Positions 1-12,209 of a stretch of DNA of 64,000 bases are shown piece by piece. The notes beneath the pieces were generated by a model. That model saw nothing but the letters and a program-made list of their open reading frames with translations. It did no database searches and was not told the origin of the DNA. Both the position numbers and the translations under genes were made by a program. Within the stretch, counting starts at the first letter, position 1, and the number at the start of each line of letters is the position of its first letter. Source of the stretch: Ophiura sarsii (taxonomy: Eukaryota > Echinodermata > Ophiuroidea > Amphilepidida > Ophiuridae); NCBI GenBank assembly GCA_035610835.1, contig CM069448.1, positions 2,604,001 to 2,668,000 on the forward strand, read 5' to 3'.

Positions 1-139
1 TTTGCAAATTTGCTAAATCTTCATGCCGTGACATTTTAGTGTTTTACAGTATTTCTAACTGATGGTTGTGTACTTATGAATGGAAATAGAATGTGCATAT
101 GTGATCAGTCGCGTCAAAAAGGACATGTTGTCGGCAAAC

Positions 140-500
140 ACAGTTTTGAGATAGAGGGCAACAGGGGTCGCATTCTGACGCGTCTGCGCGTCCTAGACCT
201 CTCACTTTCTAATAGTGACGCGTCAGGTTTCAAATGGGAAAGACTTGCGGGTCCCGATCAAAATTGACGATGTATGGAAATGGAAACCTTGAGAAATTCT
301 GTAAACTACATATCCATCATTTGCTCACAATATAAATTCATTAAAACTGTCCGTAAAAAAGTAAAATGTTCAAATACCCAAACTTCAGGACCCCTCATTT
401 TCTTGGGGGACCCCTTAAATTTGTTTTTTGAAGTCCTACGGGGTCCTGAAAAATGTCATGGGACCTCTCACATTTTTGATCCAGTGCTATCCCTGGAGGG
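140..500 (-). repeat. Dispersed repeat, inverted copy of 23137-23870
   Basis: Read on the minus strand, 368-500 resembles 23137-23265 (both have GGTAGCACTGG, ACATTTTTCAGGACC and AAATTTAAGGGGTCCCCC). Bases 140-300 resemble 23700-23870 (ACGTCCATACATCGTC-type and CCTAGGACGCG-type words). The second copy has about 400 extra bases in the middle. The family is not recognised. The rest of 1-733 shows nothing I can name. Confidence 0.6.
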
Positions 501-733
501 CAATATATTTGGTGAAACATAAAGAAAAAAATAGACAAAAATATGCTTCTTCAATTCCTATCTTGTGATTACAAAGTCTGATTACATTCAACAAGGTATT
601 ATTTCAAAGCTTAAAATGTTCTCTTTCAAATCATACCAATAACTCAGAATTGACTCGGGCCTCCAACATGTCCAAGTGACGGGTCACATACAAACAGTGT
701 AGTTTTGAGATTTGTTGGGCATTTCAAACTTAC

Positions 734-829
734 TTGACACAGACAAAAGAATTCAGTTGATTGGCCATTTCATCCTCATCTCCATTTTCCAACAGATTCC
801 ACAAAATCTCTATCGATATGAATATTAAT
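734..829 (-). CDS. CFAP69: CFAP69-like exon 5 (last visible)
   Basis: This 96-bp exon has a strong acceptor (CACCCCTTTCAG) and the consensus donor GTAAGT. It encodes LIFISIEILWNLLENGDED and NQLNSFVCV, and leaves the reading frame open by two bases for an exon left of the window. Confidence 0.75.
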
Positions 830-3800
830 CTGAAAGGGGTGAAAATAAGAAATATTTCTAGTTAATAAATATATATGTCATTTCATTGTCTTTAAAGCTA
901 TGATGAACCTATTATGGGCGCATACCACTATTACGCGCTAACATGTGTTTCTATGGGAAAGATGCCTCGGGAAAATGGCAATATCTTGAGTTACCTTGCG
1001 ACTCATTCAATGAAATCTTGGAATATTTATTAACACACACAGATCTTACCTGGGTCAAAAACTCAGATGGGGGTGACCGATTACATTTTTCTATATTTCC
1101 CCCTATATACGGAGTAGTATTTTTTAACACAAAATTACACCTTATAGCCCGTTGTGACCAATGAGTATCCGTCCGCCAATATTTTCAAATAAACAGAAGA
1201 TGTATACTCTTTTCATTCGAATTATCTCGGGTACACTTCAGTGAGCAAATATAGACCAACTTTAATTATTTTGAGTGACAAATCATGTCAATATTAACCA
1301 TTCTTTCCGTTATTTAGGAACTACATTCGTGATTGCGATCGACGGAAGCTGTGGCGTTAAATGTAATAGTAGTGTGCACCCTTATTTCAGACAAGGGTGA
1401 CATGCTTTAAGCAGCGACATAAGGAAATGGTTTTGGGTGACTTAGAACAAAAAGAGATCCAAAGGGCCATCCTTTGGAACTATTGAGCTAAGCTATTTGG
1501 GTCAATTGAGCTAAGCTATTTGCCAGTCAGTTCATGTCCATAATCCCAATGATTTTCCAGTTTATATTATAATAAAGACAAAATGAATTGTTTTTTGATC
1601 ATAATAAATTGGGATTCTTATGACTTACGCAAGCAAACCCTGAATTGTCAGGGCCTTGGTGTGTATCCCTCACAATTGGAGCACTGGTGCCTGCCAAGAT
1701 CCAGGCCTTTTATTGACTTTATTTTTACACCCAAAATAATTCTCATGGCATACTATTTTAGTCAATGATTAGTTAATGATTGAACGAACAATACACCTGC
1801 AGCACAAAGATGATCGCGTCAGAAATTATCACGCTTGTTGTGCGCGCTTCACGCAATGAACGCAATACGCTGTTTCAATGTGTTTGTTCAACTATAAATC
1901 CGACTATAGTTTGTCATCTTTATGGAATGAAAACAGTATACCTACTACGCCATGAACTGTGACCACTTTTGTTACAATACTTTAATTGTTACTCTGAAAC
2001 AACAAGCATCATACTCCCATTTATTTGTCTTTTCACTACCTAACCCTAACTGTATTTTGATAGAAATCAAGGAATATGTTGACCTGTGATGACTTCCGGC
2101 TATAGTCTATTTCACTTCCTCCAGACAGTGACGTCACTGCGTTATACACTGGTTGCAGTACATAAAGGTGTGCCCCTTCTCTAAGTGCTGGCGTAGAAAG
2201 ACATAGTGATATATCATTATGTATGCGTAAATGCTGCATCTAAAAAGTGACACCACTGTCCAGAGGAAGGGCAATAGACCATAGTTCTAACTCAATGAAT
2301 ATAAATAGTCATCTAGGACTTACTTTCCTGCTGGGTCCGGATCATTCATACGGCTACACACACGACTAGCAGCCTCCGCAGCAAGCATCTTATTACAGTT
2401 AGCTCCAGAGAAGGCAGACAAATGCTGTAACACATCTAGGATAATCAGCTTCACTTCAACATCTTCCTCTAACAGTGCCAACGACTATGGGATGCAAATA
2501 GGGGAGAAGATGATTATTTTAGTACAAAATATTGATTGTAACAGTAAGCATATTGCAAGGTGTGAGTGACCACCAACAAAAAAGCTGAATAAATGAAAAG
2601 AAATTAATCTCAATAGCCTTAAAGTTGAAATTGTTCCACCACTGCTCCATCAAAACCATTGGCAGTGGGTTCGTATTCACTCTGTATTAATTTGAAACCA
2701 ACATTTGTGATCAATAATATAAAACATAAAACTTGTGTGGTCTCAAGCATCATGTTTTCAAGACATACCATCACAAAGCATATCAGATGGAAGGTGACCA
2801 TTTTATGACTCATTCGTAAATCCTTTTGTACTTCCAAGAAATATAAAATGCAACAAAACAGGCCTTTACATGATATCTTGCTACCGTGATTTTGAATATC
2901 CTTTGGAAAACTTAAAAATATTGTGAAGGAACCTGTTCACCCAAATTAAGAGGGCATGCATGCTTGGGCTGAGGTCAAAGTTCATTGAATAAATCCTATT
3001 GTTTACCTTTACAAGTGTCTCTGCCACATCACTCCTCTCTACCATCATCATGCTATACTTAGTAGATGTTGGTTGGTGATCTTGTACCAACTCATTCTTT
3101 TGCGTTCTGTTGTAGATACTGAGTAATGTTTTGGCCAGTTGAAGACGTATCTCTCGGCTAGGCACTCTCATCAGATAGCCTATGTGGAATGGAAAATTTA
3201 GATAGAATAAATCATAGAGAACTTAAGGGTATACACCACCAATGCACTCCCCATAGACGCTACGTGCAAAGTAGGGGTCAAACAATCGGCTCTAACTGGA
3301 GTTATCCCATACATCCTTATATGACATTTACAGAGATTATTCCTAAGGGATGTCCGCAAAACATATCAAAAGGAAATAGCAAAGTGTCGGACTAGATTTT
3401 TCAATATTATGCGATGAATTTGATGTAGCGATTTCGGCCCTTTATTTACGCCCCAAAACCCAGGACGGACCTTCCGCCGATTTCAGTCGTTTAAAACTTT
3501 AAAATGTTCAAACTAGTGCGATTTTTTTGGAAATATGTACTGTGCACACTCATAAAAATGTGTAATACCCAAAACTAATAGATATAATTGAAAAAAGTAT
3601 GTCAAAATCTCGCAATTTGTACCGCAAAAAGGAACTATTGCTGTGATAAACTTTTACCGGACGTGCTATCCCATAGTACATTGGTGGTGTATACCCTTTA
3701 AGAGCACACACTTTGTCTACAGCAAACGAGACATATTTCAGATTGTTGCCAGTGAAATTCTGAGTTGAATTCCCGAGTTATATTACATTTCATGCTTCCG

Positions 3801-6800
3801 TTTTGAAGATACGGCCTCCACAAGAAACATGGTCAAAACGTGAAATTTCAAAATTGCATGTTCTAACGGTGCGAAGGTGCGCGTGTACGCGCTTTTTAAA
3901 GAAAATTTCTCCCCGAGGGCCTTTGACTAGATCATACTGAAAAGTCTATAGGTCCGCTCGTATTGTTTACCCTGTAGATAGTGGAAAATTAAGCATTATT
4001 ATCGATTTTAAAATCTTTTCATTTCACAATTACTTGAATTTAAGATCATTATAGGCGAGTAGGCCTAACATTCAGATGGCTGAAACGCATATAATATGAC
4101 CCGACAATTACGCCCGACATGCAGTTTCATTTAATCCACTAGCTTTAAAGCGTCTTTTGACATGAGTGAAACCCAAAGGACCCCTCTCAGTGCTCCTGGC
4201 CTACTATTTATCATCATTAAAAACACATAGATCACTAGAAATAACTTTAATAGACTCCTTATCGATCGACCCCCCCCCCCCCCCCCCCTAGCCCGGCTTT
4301 TTTAACATGTTTAATCCAATTTGCATTGGAAGTGGAATTGTGTTTGAGAACTTAACCGTGTCAAAGAAAGCCGCGACTCAACTTAATGATCATTTTGACT
4401 CTTTTAAAACAATAAAAACCTCATGAGTTTTGATTCGAACTCGTGTATGATTCATCATATGAAATCTAAAATGTCCTGGCTTTTTCAAGGTGTTTCTTGT
4501 TGAAAACCTCCAAAGAAAACGACAACATTTAGATGATTAAAAACGATTTTTGAAAGGATTAAACAATGTAGGCCTAACTAGACATTGCCCCGCGTGTTGA
4601 TCATCATTTTATATGAGATTTCATTGAGAATTTTGTTGATGCCCAACGTCTTTTGGTACCTACATGCCCAGTTGGAGCCCGCAGCTTCAAGGGTATACAC
4701 CACCAATGCACTCCCCATAGACGCTACGTGCAAAGTAGGGGTCAAACAATCGGCTCTAACTGGAGTTATCCCATACATCCTTATATGACATTTACAGAGA
4801 TTATTCCTAAGGGATGTCCGCAAAACATATCAAAAGGAAATAGCAAAGTGTCGGACTAGATTTTTCAATATTATGCGATGAATTTGATGTAGCGATTTCG
4901 GCCCTTTATTTACGCCCCAAAACCCAGGACGGACCTTCCGCCGATTTCAGTCGTTTAAAACTTTAAAATGTTCAAACTAGTGCGATTTTTTTGGAAATAT
5001 GTACTGTGCACACTCATAAAAATGTGTAATACCCAAAACTAATAGATATAATTGAAAAAAGTATGTCAAAATCTCGCAATTTGTACCGCAAAAAGGAACT
5101 ATTGCTGTGATAAACTTTTACCGGACGTGCTATCCCATAGTACATTGGTGGTGTATACCCTTTAAGAGCACACACTTTGTCTACAGCAAACGAGACATAT
5201 TTCAGATTGTTGCCAGTGAAATTCTGAGTTGAATTCCCGAGTTATATTACATTTCATGCTTCCGTTTTGAAGATACGGCCTCCACAAGAAACATGGTCAA
5301 AACGTGAAATTTCAAAATTGCATGTTCTAACGGTGCGAAGGTGCGCGTGTACGCGCTTTTTAAAGAAAATTTCTCCCCGAGGGCCTTTGACTAGATCATA
5401 CTGAAAAGTCTATAGGTCCGCTCGTATTGTTTACCCTGTAGATAGTGGAAAATTAAGCATTATTATCGATTTTAAAATCTTTTCATTTCACAATTACTTG
5501 AATTTAAGATCATTATAGGCGAGTAGGCCTAACATTCAGATGGCTGAAACGCATATAATATGACCCGACAATTACGCCCGACATGCAGTTTCATTTAATC
5601 CACTAGCTTTAAAGCGTCTTTTGACATGAGTGAAACCCAAAGGACCCCTCTCAGTGCTCCTGGCCTACTATTTATCATCATTAAAAACACATAGATCACT
5701 AGAAATAACTTTAATAGACTCCTTATCGATCGACCCCCCCCCCCCCCCCCCCTAGCCCGGCTTTTTTTAACATGTTTAATCCAATTTGCATTGGAAGTGG
5801 AATTGTGTTTGAGAACTTAACCGTGTCAAAGAAAGCCGCGACTCAACTTAATGATCATTTTGACTCTTTTAAAACAATAAAAACCTCATGAGTTTTGATT
5901 CGAACTCGTGTATGATTCATCATATGAAATCTAAAATGTCCTGGCTTTTTCAAGGTGTTTCTTGTTGAAAACCTCCAAAGAAAACGACAACATTTAGATG
6001 ATTAAAAACGATTTTTGAAAGGATTAAACAATGTAGGCCTAACTAGACATTGCCCCGCGTGTTGATCATCATTTTATATGAGATTTCATTGAGAATTTTG
6101 TTGATGCCCAACGTCTTTTGGTACCTACATGCCCAGTTGGAGCCCGCAGCTTCAAGGGTATACACCACCAATGCACTCCCCATAGACGCTACGTGCAAAG
6201 TAGGGGTCAAACAATCGGCTCTAACTGGAGTTATCCCATACATCCTTATATGACATTTACAGAGATTATTCCTAAGGGATGTCCGCAAAACATATCAAAA
6301 GGAAATAGCAAAGTGTCGGACTAGATTTTTCAATATTATGCGATGAATTTGATGTAGCGATTTCGGCCCTTTATTTACGCCCCAAAACCCAGGACGGACC
6401 TTCCGCCGATTTCAGTCGTTTAAAACTTTAAAATGTTCAAACTAGTGCGATTTTTTTGGAAATATGTACTGTGCACACTCATAAAAATGTGTAATACCCA
6501 AAACTAATAGATATAATTGAAAAAAGTATGTCAAAATCTCGCAATTTGTACCGCAAAAAGGAACTATTGCTGTGATAAACTTTTACCGGACGTGCTATCC
6601 CATAGTACATTGGTGGTGTATACCCTTAAAGAGAAAAGTCCTTGTTTACTTGATTCACTTCATTACAATTTAAGTTATCATGTGAAGTGTTTCACAGCAA
6701 AATATTTAAAATGCCGTCTTCAAAATATTCAAGATTAGATCATTTGTGATGCGATCTGTAAAAACCCGTCGGATGTCGAAAAATGTGAACTAGGGATAAT

Positions 6801-9800
6801 GGGTAAAATTAAAATGTTAAAAAAATAAATAAAACAAGGTATTTACAAAAAACTGGTCAACATCCTAAAATGAAATTAACAGACGACACAAAGGAAATAT
6901 GAAAAAGAAGATTTAGACAGTGTATGATGTATTTTAACAAAAACTATTTGTTTTAATGCTGGGCTCACTTTTCTCTCTGAAACCCTCCATCGTCTGACTC
7001 ATTATTCTATCCCACGAGGCCCCACCTGTGTATCTCAACATTTGATGAGGTCGGGTTGAAAATTAACCCGACTAAAAAAACTAAGAATGTTTTAAGGTTA
7101 TGAATATTAAATAAACAAGTTTGGGTTAGCTGTAGGCATAATCACAACGTGTTTATTTACCTTTGTGGCCCAGGGTTAAGATGGAAACAGGGATCATGAT
7201 GAGATGACTCACCCATACGTTATCTCTATAGTCAATAAGTATGACCACACAAGTTAATAAAAATTATAGGGGGCGACATTTTAGCAATTTGTATGGGGGT
7301 CTATATAATTGATCTGACCGTTACATTTATATACCAAACAGAATATAGTAAACACGACGAATGTCGCAGATTTTGCAAAACTCTATCATTTGTTTTATAT
7401 TATTTAAACCATTTCTCCACAATTGTAACAACATATGTGTTCATATTTTCATATCCAGATCTAATATACATTTTAAAGACATCTGTGTACAAATACTGAT
7501 TCAAGATACATGAAAGCAATTCATAGACTCTACCACAAGGCCTGAATCTGAATTCAAATGTCAATATCCCAGGATATTGACAAAAATATTTTAATTTTGT
7601 TTAAAGATGTTTTAATTTAAAAGAAAATTAAATTCAAATACTTTGTGTCATCATCTTTCATGAAATTTCACCTTCAAATACTTAGTAAGTCACTTTTATT
7701 ATTAACCTTATAATTATGAATCTTTTTTGGCTTAGCTGTTTTCATGATTTCTTGTTTTGCAGCTTTTTATGACATCACAATCATCATTCACTCATAACTT
7801 TTTTTTGTAGTGATCGTAGAAAAATGATCGAAACAGTTCTGTAATCAGCAGTTTTAGCTTTCTTATGATATAAATATCTCTAATATGTAAAATCTCATCA
7901 CATTTGTGTGTAATGCTAGTTTTTGGCTGACACCTCATTTCAACAACAACATTGCTAAAATTCATGATTTTGAAGGATTTTTTAATTTGCACACTATCAG
8001 TTAGGATGATCAAACTTATGTGATACAAACACACCTGAATGAAAACAGCCATCATACTGTGTAGTTATATCATCCATTCCTACTGAGGATTTTATTATAA
8101 CATTTAACCCTAAAACTTATCCAACTTTGAGACTACATCACAATCTAAGAGAATACATCTCTTTCACTTACCCAACTGTGAAATAGACTCCACCACAATC
8201 TGTGAGTATGCCATTTCATCTGATGATTTCTCTTTGAGGAATGGTTTGCTGCATATCTTCAGTATTTCTGACATGGGTTTCACATACTGCACATTGTCTT
8301 GTATTCTGTCTGCGCAGACATTTAAGATTTTGAACACTTGAACCAAATCTTTGATAATCTGTTTGATTAGATGTTAAGGAAGTTTAAATACAGCGTGGGT
8401 AATGTATGTGTGATTGAAGAATGGATCTTCATCTAAAACAGATGTTCAACATAACATGGCCATGCCCAAACATGAGTAAATGAAGCACAATGAGGCAGTA
8501 GCTAATTTAATTGAAGGGGGGACTTAAAGAAGTTTTTTTTTGAATTTTGTGAGTGCTGTAATTATTGAACTATGACTCAAATGTATATAAGTATACATTT
8601 TTGGAAAGGAAATGGATCAGAGAATCTAAATTTGGCATCAATTTTGATCAAAAATGTTTTTGTTTTTTTGAGAAAAATCACCAAAAAAATCACTTTTTTG
8701 GCCCATTTCTTTTGACAAAGCTAACAAAAATAATGTTGAGTATAAAATGCACCAAACTCTTAATGATGATATAAAGACTTTTCAACCTTTTTTTTCTAAT
8801 ATTTTTTGAAATTTTGACTAAAAAGTGCCAAAAAATAAGGAAAATCCAAACAAAAAAAATCCAAAAAAATGTGGGATGAGGTCATACATAATAAGTCAAA
8901 TTCATAAAAAGTCATATTTCTGATAAAATTCAAATTCATGAGAAAAAAATGAATTAAACATTTTGAGGTGTTTAATTTTCATTTACTCCACTGATTTGTT
9001 AACAAAACCATACTCCGTAACAATTTGTATTCAATGTTTTGAGACAAAGTGAATTTCAATAATCCATAACTTAGGTTAGAAATGTGATATAACATTGACA
9101 TTGGTAGTATTGGTACCAAAATGTCCCATAACTTATACATATTATCATGATAGAAACAACTCAATATTCATATTTCCCTCACTGTGCCTCATTTACTTGT
9201 GTTGGGTCACAGTGATACATACATAAACAAGTTTTTCAAGTTGAATTTGCATCCCAACCAAAGTCTTTTCAATACTTGTTTTCTTTTAAATTAATGAGTG
9301 AATATACGAGGCAAAATACATGTCAAAATTGGACAAATAGAATATTTACCCAATTGTTTAAAATTCAAGAAAATTTGATGTCCTTAATTGTATAATAATT
9401 GTGTTGTTTTGAATTTTAAAAACTGTTATCAATTGAAAAAAGTAGTAGTAGAATATGCTCAGTGTTTTCACTCACCCTATACAAAGGGTGAAATGCCCTT
9501 CACTCTTGATTTTCACCCTTGAACATTTTTCTCAAGAGTGAAAAATGTTGAAAATTTCATTGTTTTACTGCCCAAAGCACTGTGTGAGCACACGTTATGG
9601 TCATCATTTTGTATTTTCACCCTCGAGAAATTAACCCAGTGAAATTGCTGATGCTTGGGACCTTATTTAAAGGCCTTTTGGGTTAGTTACCCATCATTTG
9701 ACAATCCATAACAAAAAAGTTAGTAAAAATAACCCTACCCTTTTCCACCCATCCTCTCTACATTCTACAATAGAGAGTTATTTTTTAGGCCTTACCGTTA

Positions 9801-10775
9801 ACAATTTGGATGAAACAAAAAAGAGGTTTGTCTCAGATATCTCTGCGCATTGGTATGTGAAATAGGCTTTAAGCACGTAGAAATACACGGCGGGTGATAC
9901 ATTTTCTTTGTTTCTTTAGCTTGAATCAACACGAAAATGATATAAGGGCGCACACAACTAATTCAGTCTAGAAATCCACTTCCGGCAAAAAATTGAGTAC
10001 AGCAATAGTTCCTATCAAGCACAAAAAGTGTGCGAAATCGATACATTAGCTGGTGCTGTCCTCTCGAATGTTGCATGTATGTGTTGTGTGGAATATGTAC
10101 GTGAAGTTTGTAAAAGAAACGGGATGATTTGAGCTTTATTATATTTTTATCCGGCGATTTACCGCCACTGTGCATCCCAGCCTGAGGACTGAAAAGTAGG
10201 TGATGAAATTAATACCTCCAAATTAAGCGGCATTTACTGAAAAATGTGACGGATAACTTTTCTTTATATTGTGATATGTTATAAATAAGCATTGATGGCA
10301 TAAGATTGCAAAATTTCACAAACATTGACCATGGAATTTTTGAAATAGAGAGGTTTTAATAGGCCGACATTTGTGTGTAAAGCCTATGGGGAGCTAATTA
10401 GTTGCGTGCTCCCATAATGCATAATTTGGAAACCGGTCGAAATAAACATGGCCGATAAAAAATACCTCTAAAAAAATTGCATACCTTATAGCCAATTTTC
10501 TAAAATAAAGGTTTTTTTAATTGCACAGTACTTTTTGCAAAATGTTTCTGAGACAAACATTTTTATTTTGGCCTTGGTTGTATGGATTATATTGTATTGG
10601 GCCTATTTCTAGATGTAGGCAAATTTACTCAATTGAAAAAGGATACAAATCCAGCGCTGTAGTGCTTGACCAGCCTCTGCAATGAGTGCATGTGTCTCTC
10701 AAATAAATTAACAGAATGTTGGTCGGTAAGAAGTTTAATAACGTTTCCATAGTTGATGGTCTGCATTCGTATACC
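734..10775 (-). CDS. CFAP69: CFAP69-like cilia- and flagella-associated protein, partial (5 exons)
   Basis: Five minus-strand exons join in phase: 10647-10775, 8172-8358, 3007-3179, 2324-2484 and 734-829 (746 nt, about 248 residues). All have GT donors and AG acceptors, and every split codon resolves; for example G at the end of exon 2 plus GC at the start of exon 3 gives Gly. The joined protein is helical and armadillo-like, with segments LFERHMHSLQRLVKHY, KDLVQVFKILNVCADRI, SQLGYLMRVPSREIRLQL and SIEILWNLLENG. I recognise this order as the N-terminal half of CFAP69 (FAP69), an axonemal protein that in mouse is needed for sperm flagella and for olfactory cilium responses. The protein start should lie in or beyond the N gap at 10918-11017, and the 3' exons lie left of position 1. 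Introns are 2288, 4992, 522 and 1494 bp. ARMC2 or another armadillo ciliary protein is the alternative. Confidence 0.75.
830..2323 (-). other. Intron of CFAP69-like gene
   Basis: I see no second gene in this intron. A short direct duplication, TTGAGCTAAGCTATTTG, occurs twice at about 1484-1522. The open frame at 943-1164 on the plus strand matches no family I recognise. Confidence 0.5.
2324..2484 (-). CDS. CFAP69: CFAP69-like exon 4
   Basis: This 161-bp exon lies between acceptor GCATCCCATAG and consensus donor GTAAGT. It encodes SLALLEEDVEVKLIILDVLQ and MNDPDPAG, and ends with two bases of a Lys codon. The phases agree with both neighbouring exons. Confidence 0.75.
3007..3179 (-). CDS. CFAP69: CFAP69-like exon 3
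   Basis: This 173-bp exon starts with the last two bases of a split Gly codon and ends in phase 0 at donor GTAAAC. It encodes YLMRVPSREIRLQLAKTLL and ends VAETLVK. Its acceptor (CATTCCACATAG) lies only about 43 bp from the edge of the TTAA repeat array in the preceding intron. Confidence 0.75.
3227..6625. mobile_element. TTAA-flanked array of three identical 470-bp TIR elements
   Basis: Three copies of one 470-bp element lie at 3227-3696, 4691-5160 and 6156-6625. Each has 18-bp terminal inverted repeats GGGTATACACCACCAATG. They are separated by two nearly identical spacers of 994 and 995 bp; the one difference I noticed is a T in a homopolymer. The whole array is bounded by TTAA at 3223-3226 and 6626-6629, the target of piggyBac-type transposases, while the inner element ends lack perfect TTAA. 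No transposase frame is present, so this is a non-autonomous element that was tandemly multiplied. The open frames repeated in each copy are by-products of the duplication. It sits in a CFAP69-like intron. Confidence 0.75.
4270..4288 (+). repeat. Poly-C tract in spacer (repeated at 5734-5752)
   Basis: A run of 19 C occurs in the first spacer and another of 19 C at the equivalent place in the second. Equal lengths of such an unstable tract argue for a very recent duplication or an assembly-level copy. Confidence 0.8.
6630..8171 (-). other. Intron remainder, no recognised feature
   Basis: This is AT-rich intronic sequence of the CFAP69-like gene. Short frames on either strand have no family resemblance and no splice support. 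Confidence 0.5.
8172..8358 (-). CDS. CFAP69: CFAP69-like exon 2
   Basis: This 187-bp exon lies between acceptor CTAATCAAACAG and consensus donor GTAAGTG. It encodes a helical segment that contains KILNVCADRIQDN, PFLKEKSSDEMAYSQI and VVESISQL. It ends with one base of a split codon, which the next exon completes. Confidence 0.75.
8510..8950 (+). repeat. AT-rich dispersed repeat related to 38357-38735
   Basis: Both regions carry the same order of words on the plus strand: GTATACATTTTT, then GGAAAGG or GAAGGAAAGG, then TTTTTTG-rich stretches with ATCACCA. The similarity is loose, about the level of an old repeat family. It lies in a CFAP69-like intron. The remainder of 8359-10646 shows short TTTCACCC words at 9470-9640 and nothing else I can name. 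Confidence 0.35.
10647..10775 (-). CDS. CFAP69: CFAP69-like exon 1 of those visible
   Basis: This 129-bp exon is phase 0 at both ends and gives 43 codons, including NVIKLLTD and FERHMHSLQRLVKHYSAGF. The acceptor is CTTCTCATTACAG. The donor GTATCC is weaker than the others, and reading past it meets a stop six codons later. The match of its end to the start of the next exon (GF followed by IIKDLVQVF) supports the donor. It is the least certain of the five exons. Confidence 0.65.
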
Positions 10776-10917
10776 CTGTAATGAGAAGAAATGATATCAT
10801 AAGATGTATTAAGTACAAATTATACAATATTCAAGCCTCCAAATAAGCAGGTTTGACCAGGAGCTACACGTTACTACATGTATTTTGACAAAAAATGGCT
10901 ACTTTACAGTGCAACGT

Positions 10918-11017
10918 NNNNNNNNNNNNNNNNNNNNNNNNNNNNNNNNNNNNNNNNNNNNNNNNNNNNNNNNNNNNNNNNNNNNNNNNNNNNNNNNNNN
11001 NNNNNNNNNNNNNNNNN
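10918..11017. other. Scaffold gap of 100 N
   Basis: Exactly 100 N is the usual assembler placeholder of unknown length. The 5' end of the CFAP69-like gene could be hidden here. Confidence 0.95.
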
Positions 11018-11077
11018 TTTAGATAGTATTGGCATGATCAACTATATAATGGTTTGTTCTTACTTCATTTACATCGA

Positions 11078-11149
11078 ATAGATTTAGCTTAGCGGTAAAG
11101 TGTCGGAATTGTAATTCAGAGGTTACGGGTTCGAATCCTATCACGGCAT
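11078..11149 (+). other. tRNA-like sequence (pseudo-tRNA or SINE head)
   Basis: An A-box-like TAGCTTAGCGGTAA is followed by a perfect B-box GGTTCGAATCC at the normal spacing. A D-stem (GCTT with AAGT) and a T-loop TTCGAAT can be drawn, but the acceptor arms ATAGATT and CACGGCA do not pair and the anticodon stem has a mismatch. It is a decayed or borrowed tRNA rather than a working gene. Confidence 0.5.
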
Positions 11150-12130
11150 GTCGTTTTGTCTATGTTACTTTTATTTAGTATTTATCGAGATTGTTTATCC
11201 TGAGACAAATATAGGCCTATAGGCCTACAGGGATAAGAAGCGCCCCATTCATACCATTCATGCGCAGCGATATCCAGGTCTGACACGGCATATTGCTATT
11301 CACTATCGAAGTGATTATATAACTCCCCGGTAACTGGGTCATGCACCTTTATTAATACTAGCACATCCCATTGGCTTTATGTGGCGATCATTTTGATCGG
11401 TGTTAAGGACTTGAAAGCGTGATCCAGTTGATATGGTAATAATTGGTTTACATTACACGTAACACTTCGATAGTGAATAATGGATGGCCAATCGATTATC
11501 ACCATTCAGTTTAATTTGTAGTACGACCTGATTATTAGAGCGGGCTATTTTGAATCCAGTGTTATCCACGCGTTTATTATTATTTATTTTCTAAATAACC
11601 TGAACACGCTTTAGTATGGGCTGGTTACGACATTCAGACTGCATTATGGCATTTCAGAAGACGTATGCCGAATAAAACCTAATAGTTTTGAACACATATA
11701 AACAATGTATTATGATAATTAATGTTAATAGTTTGTGTAAGATTCAATACGAATTGAAACACAGTGGGATATTATTATTCTTAAAAAGATAAGTTTATCA
11801 GCTTAACCACATCGAAATATTTATTAATAATTAATTAATGTAAATGAATATATCAATAAGTTACTTAATTAAATCACTAATTATATAAATGAATAAGTAG
11901 TTTATATATTATACATCAATGAAATGTTTAATTAACCGAAAATCAAATGAACACATAAATAATAAATAAACCCATCAATATGCAAGAAAGTTAAAAAAGA
12001 GAACAATAGTAAATACATAGTCATTATTTTTTTGATAGATGTAAATAGATAGTTAAATAACTAAATAACTAAATAACTAAATAACTAAATAAACCCGAAA
12101 TAATAAAGAAAGGAAAAAGTTTGTTACACG
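11150..12130. other. AT-rich interval with TAAATAAC microsatellite
   Basis: About five copies of an 8-bp unit TAAATAAC occur near 12053-12092. Upstream, 11800-12050 is dense in AATTAATT and AATAAATA words. There is no coding signal. Confidence 0.6.
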
Positions 12131-12203
12131 GATCTACCAAGATTCGAACCTACAGTATGCTGATTGCGAGTCTCAAGCTCTACCGACTGAGCTATTTCGA
12201 ACC
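12131..12203 (-). other. tRNA-like sequence on minus strand
   Basis: On the minus strand, TAGCTCAGTCGGTAGAGC forms a perfect A-box and D-arm, and GGTTCGAATCT a good B-box, 72 bp from end to end. The anticodon stem and acceptor stem carry mismatches, and two extra bases sit before position 8. This suggests a tRNA-derived SINE head or a pseudogene. It faces the tRNA-like copy at 11078-11149. Confidence 0.55.
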
Positions 12204-12209
12204 TTGTGA

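Noticed and set aside
943..1164. 73-codon frame as an exon
   Set aside because: It is on the opposite strand within a CFAP69-like intron, has no splice support and no recognised family.
4578..6324. Repeated open frames of 67-81 codons in each array copy
   Set aside because: They occur on both strands over the inverted ends of a MITE, with no domain; duplication of the element explains them.
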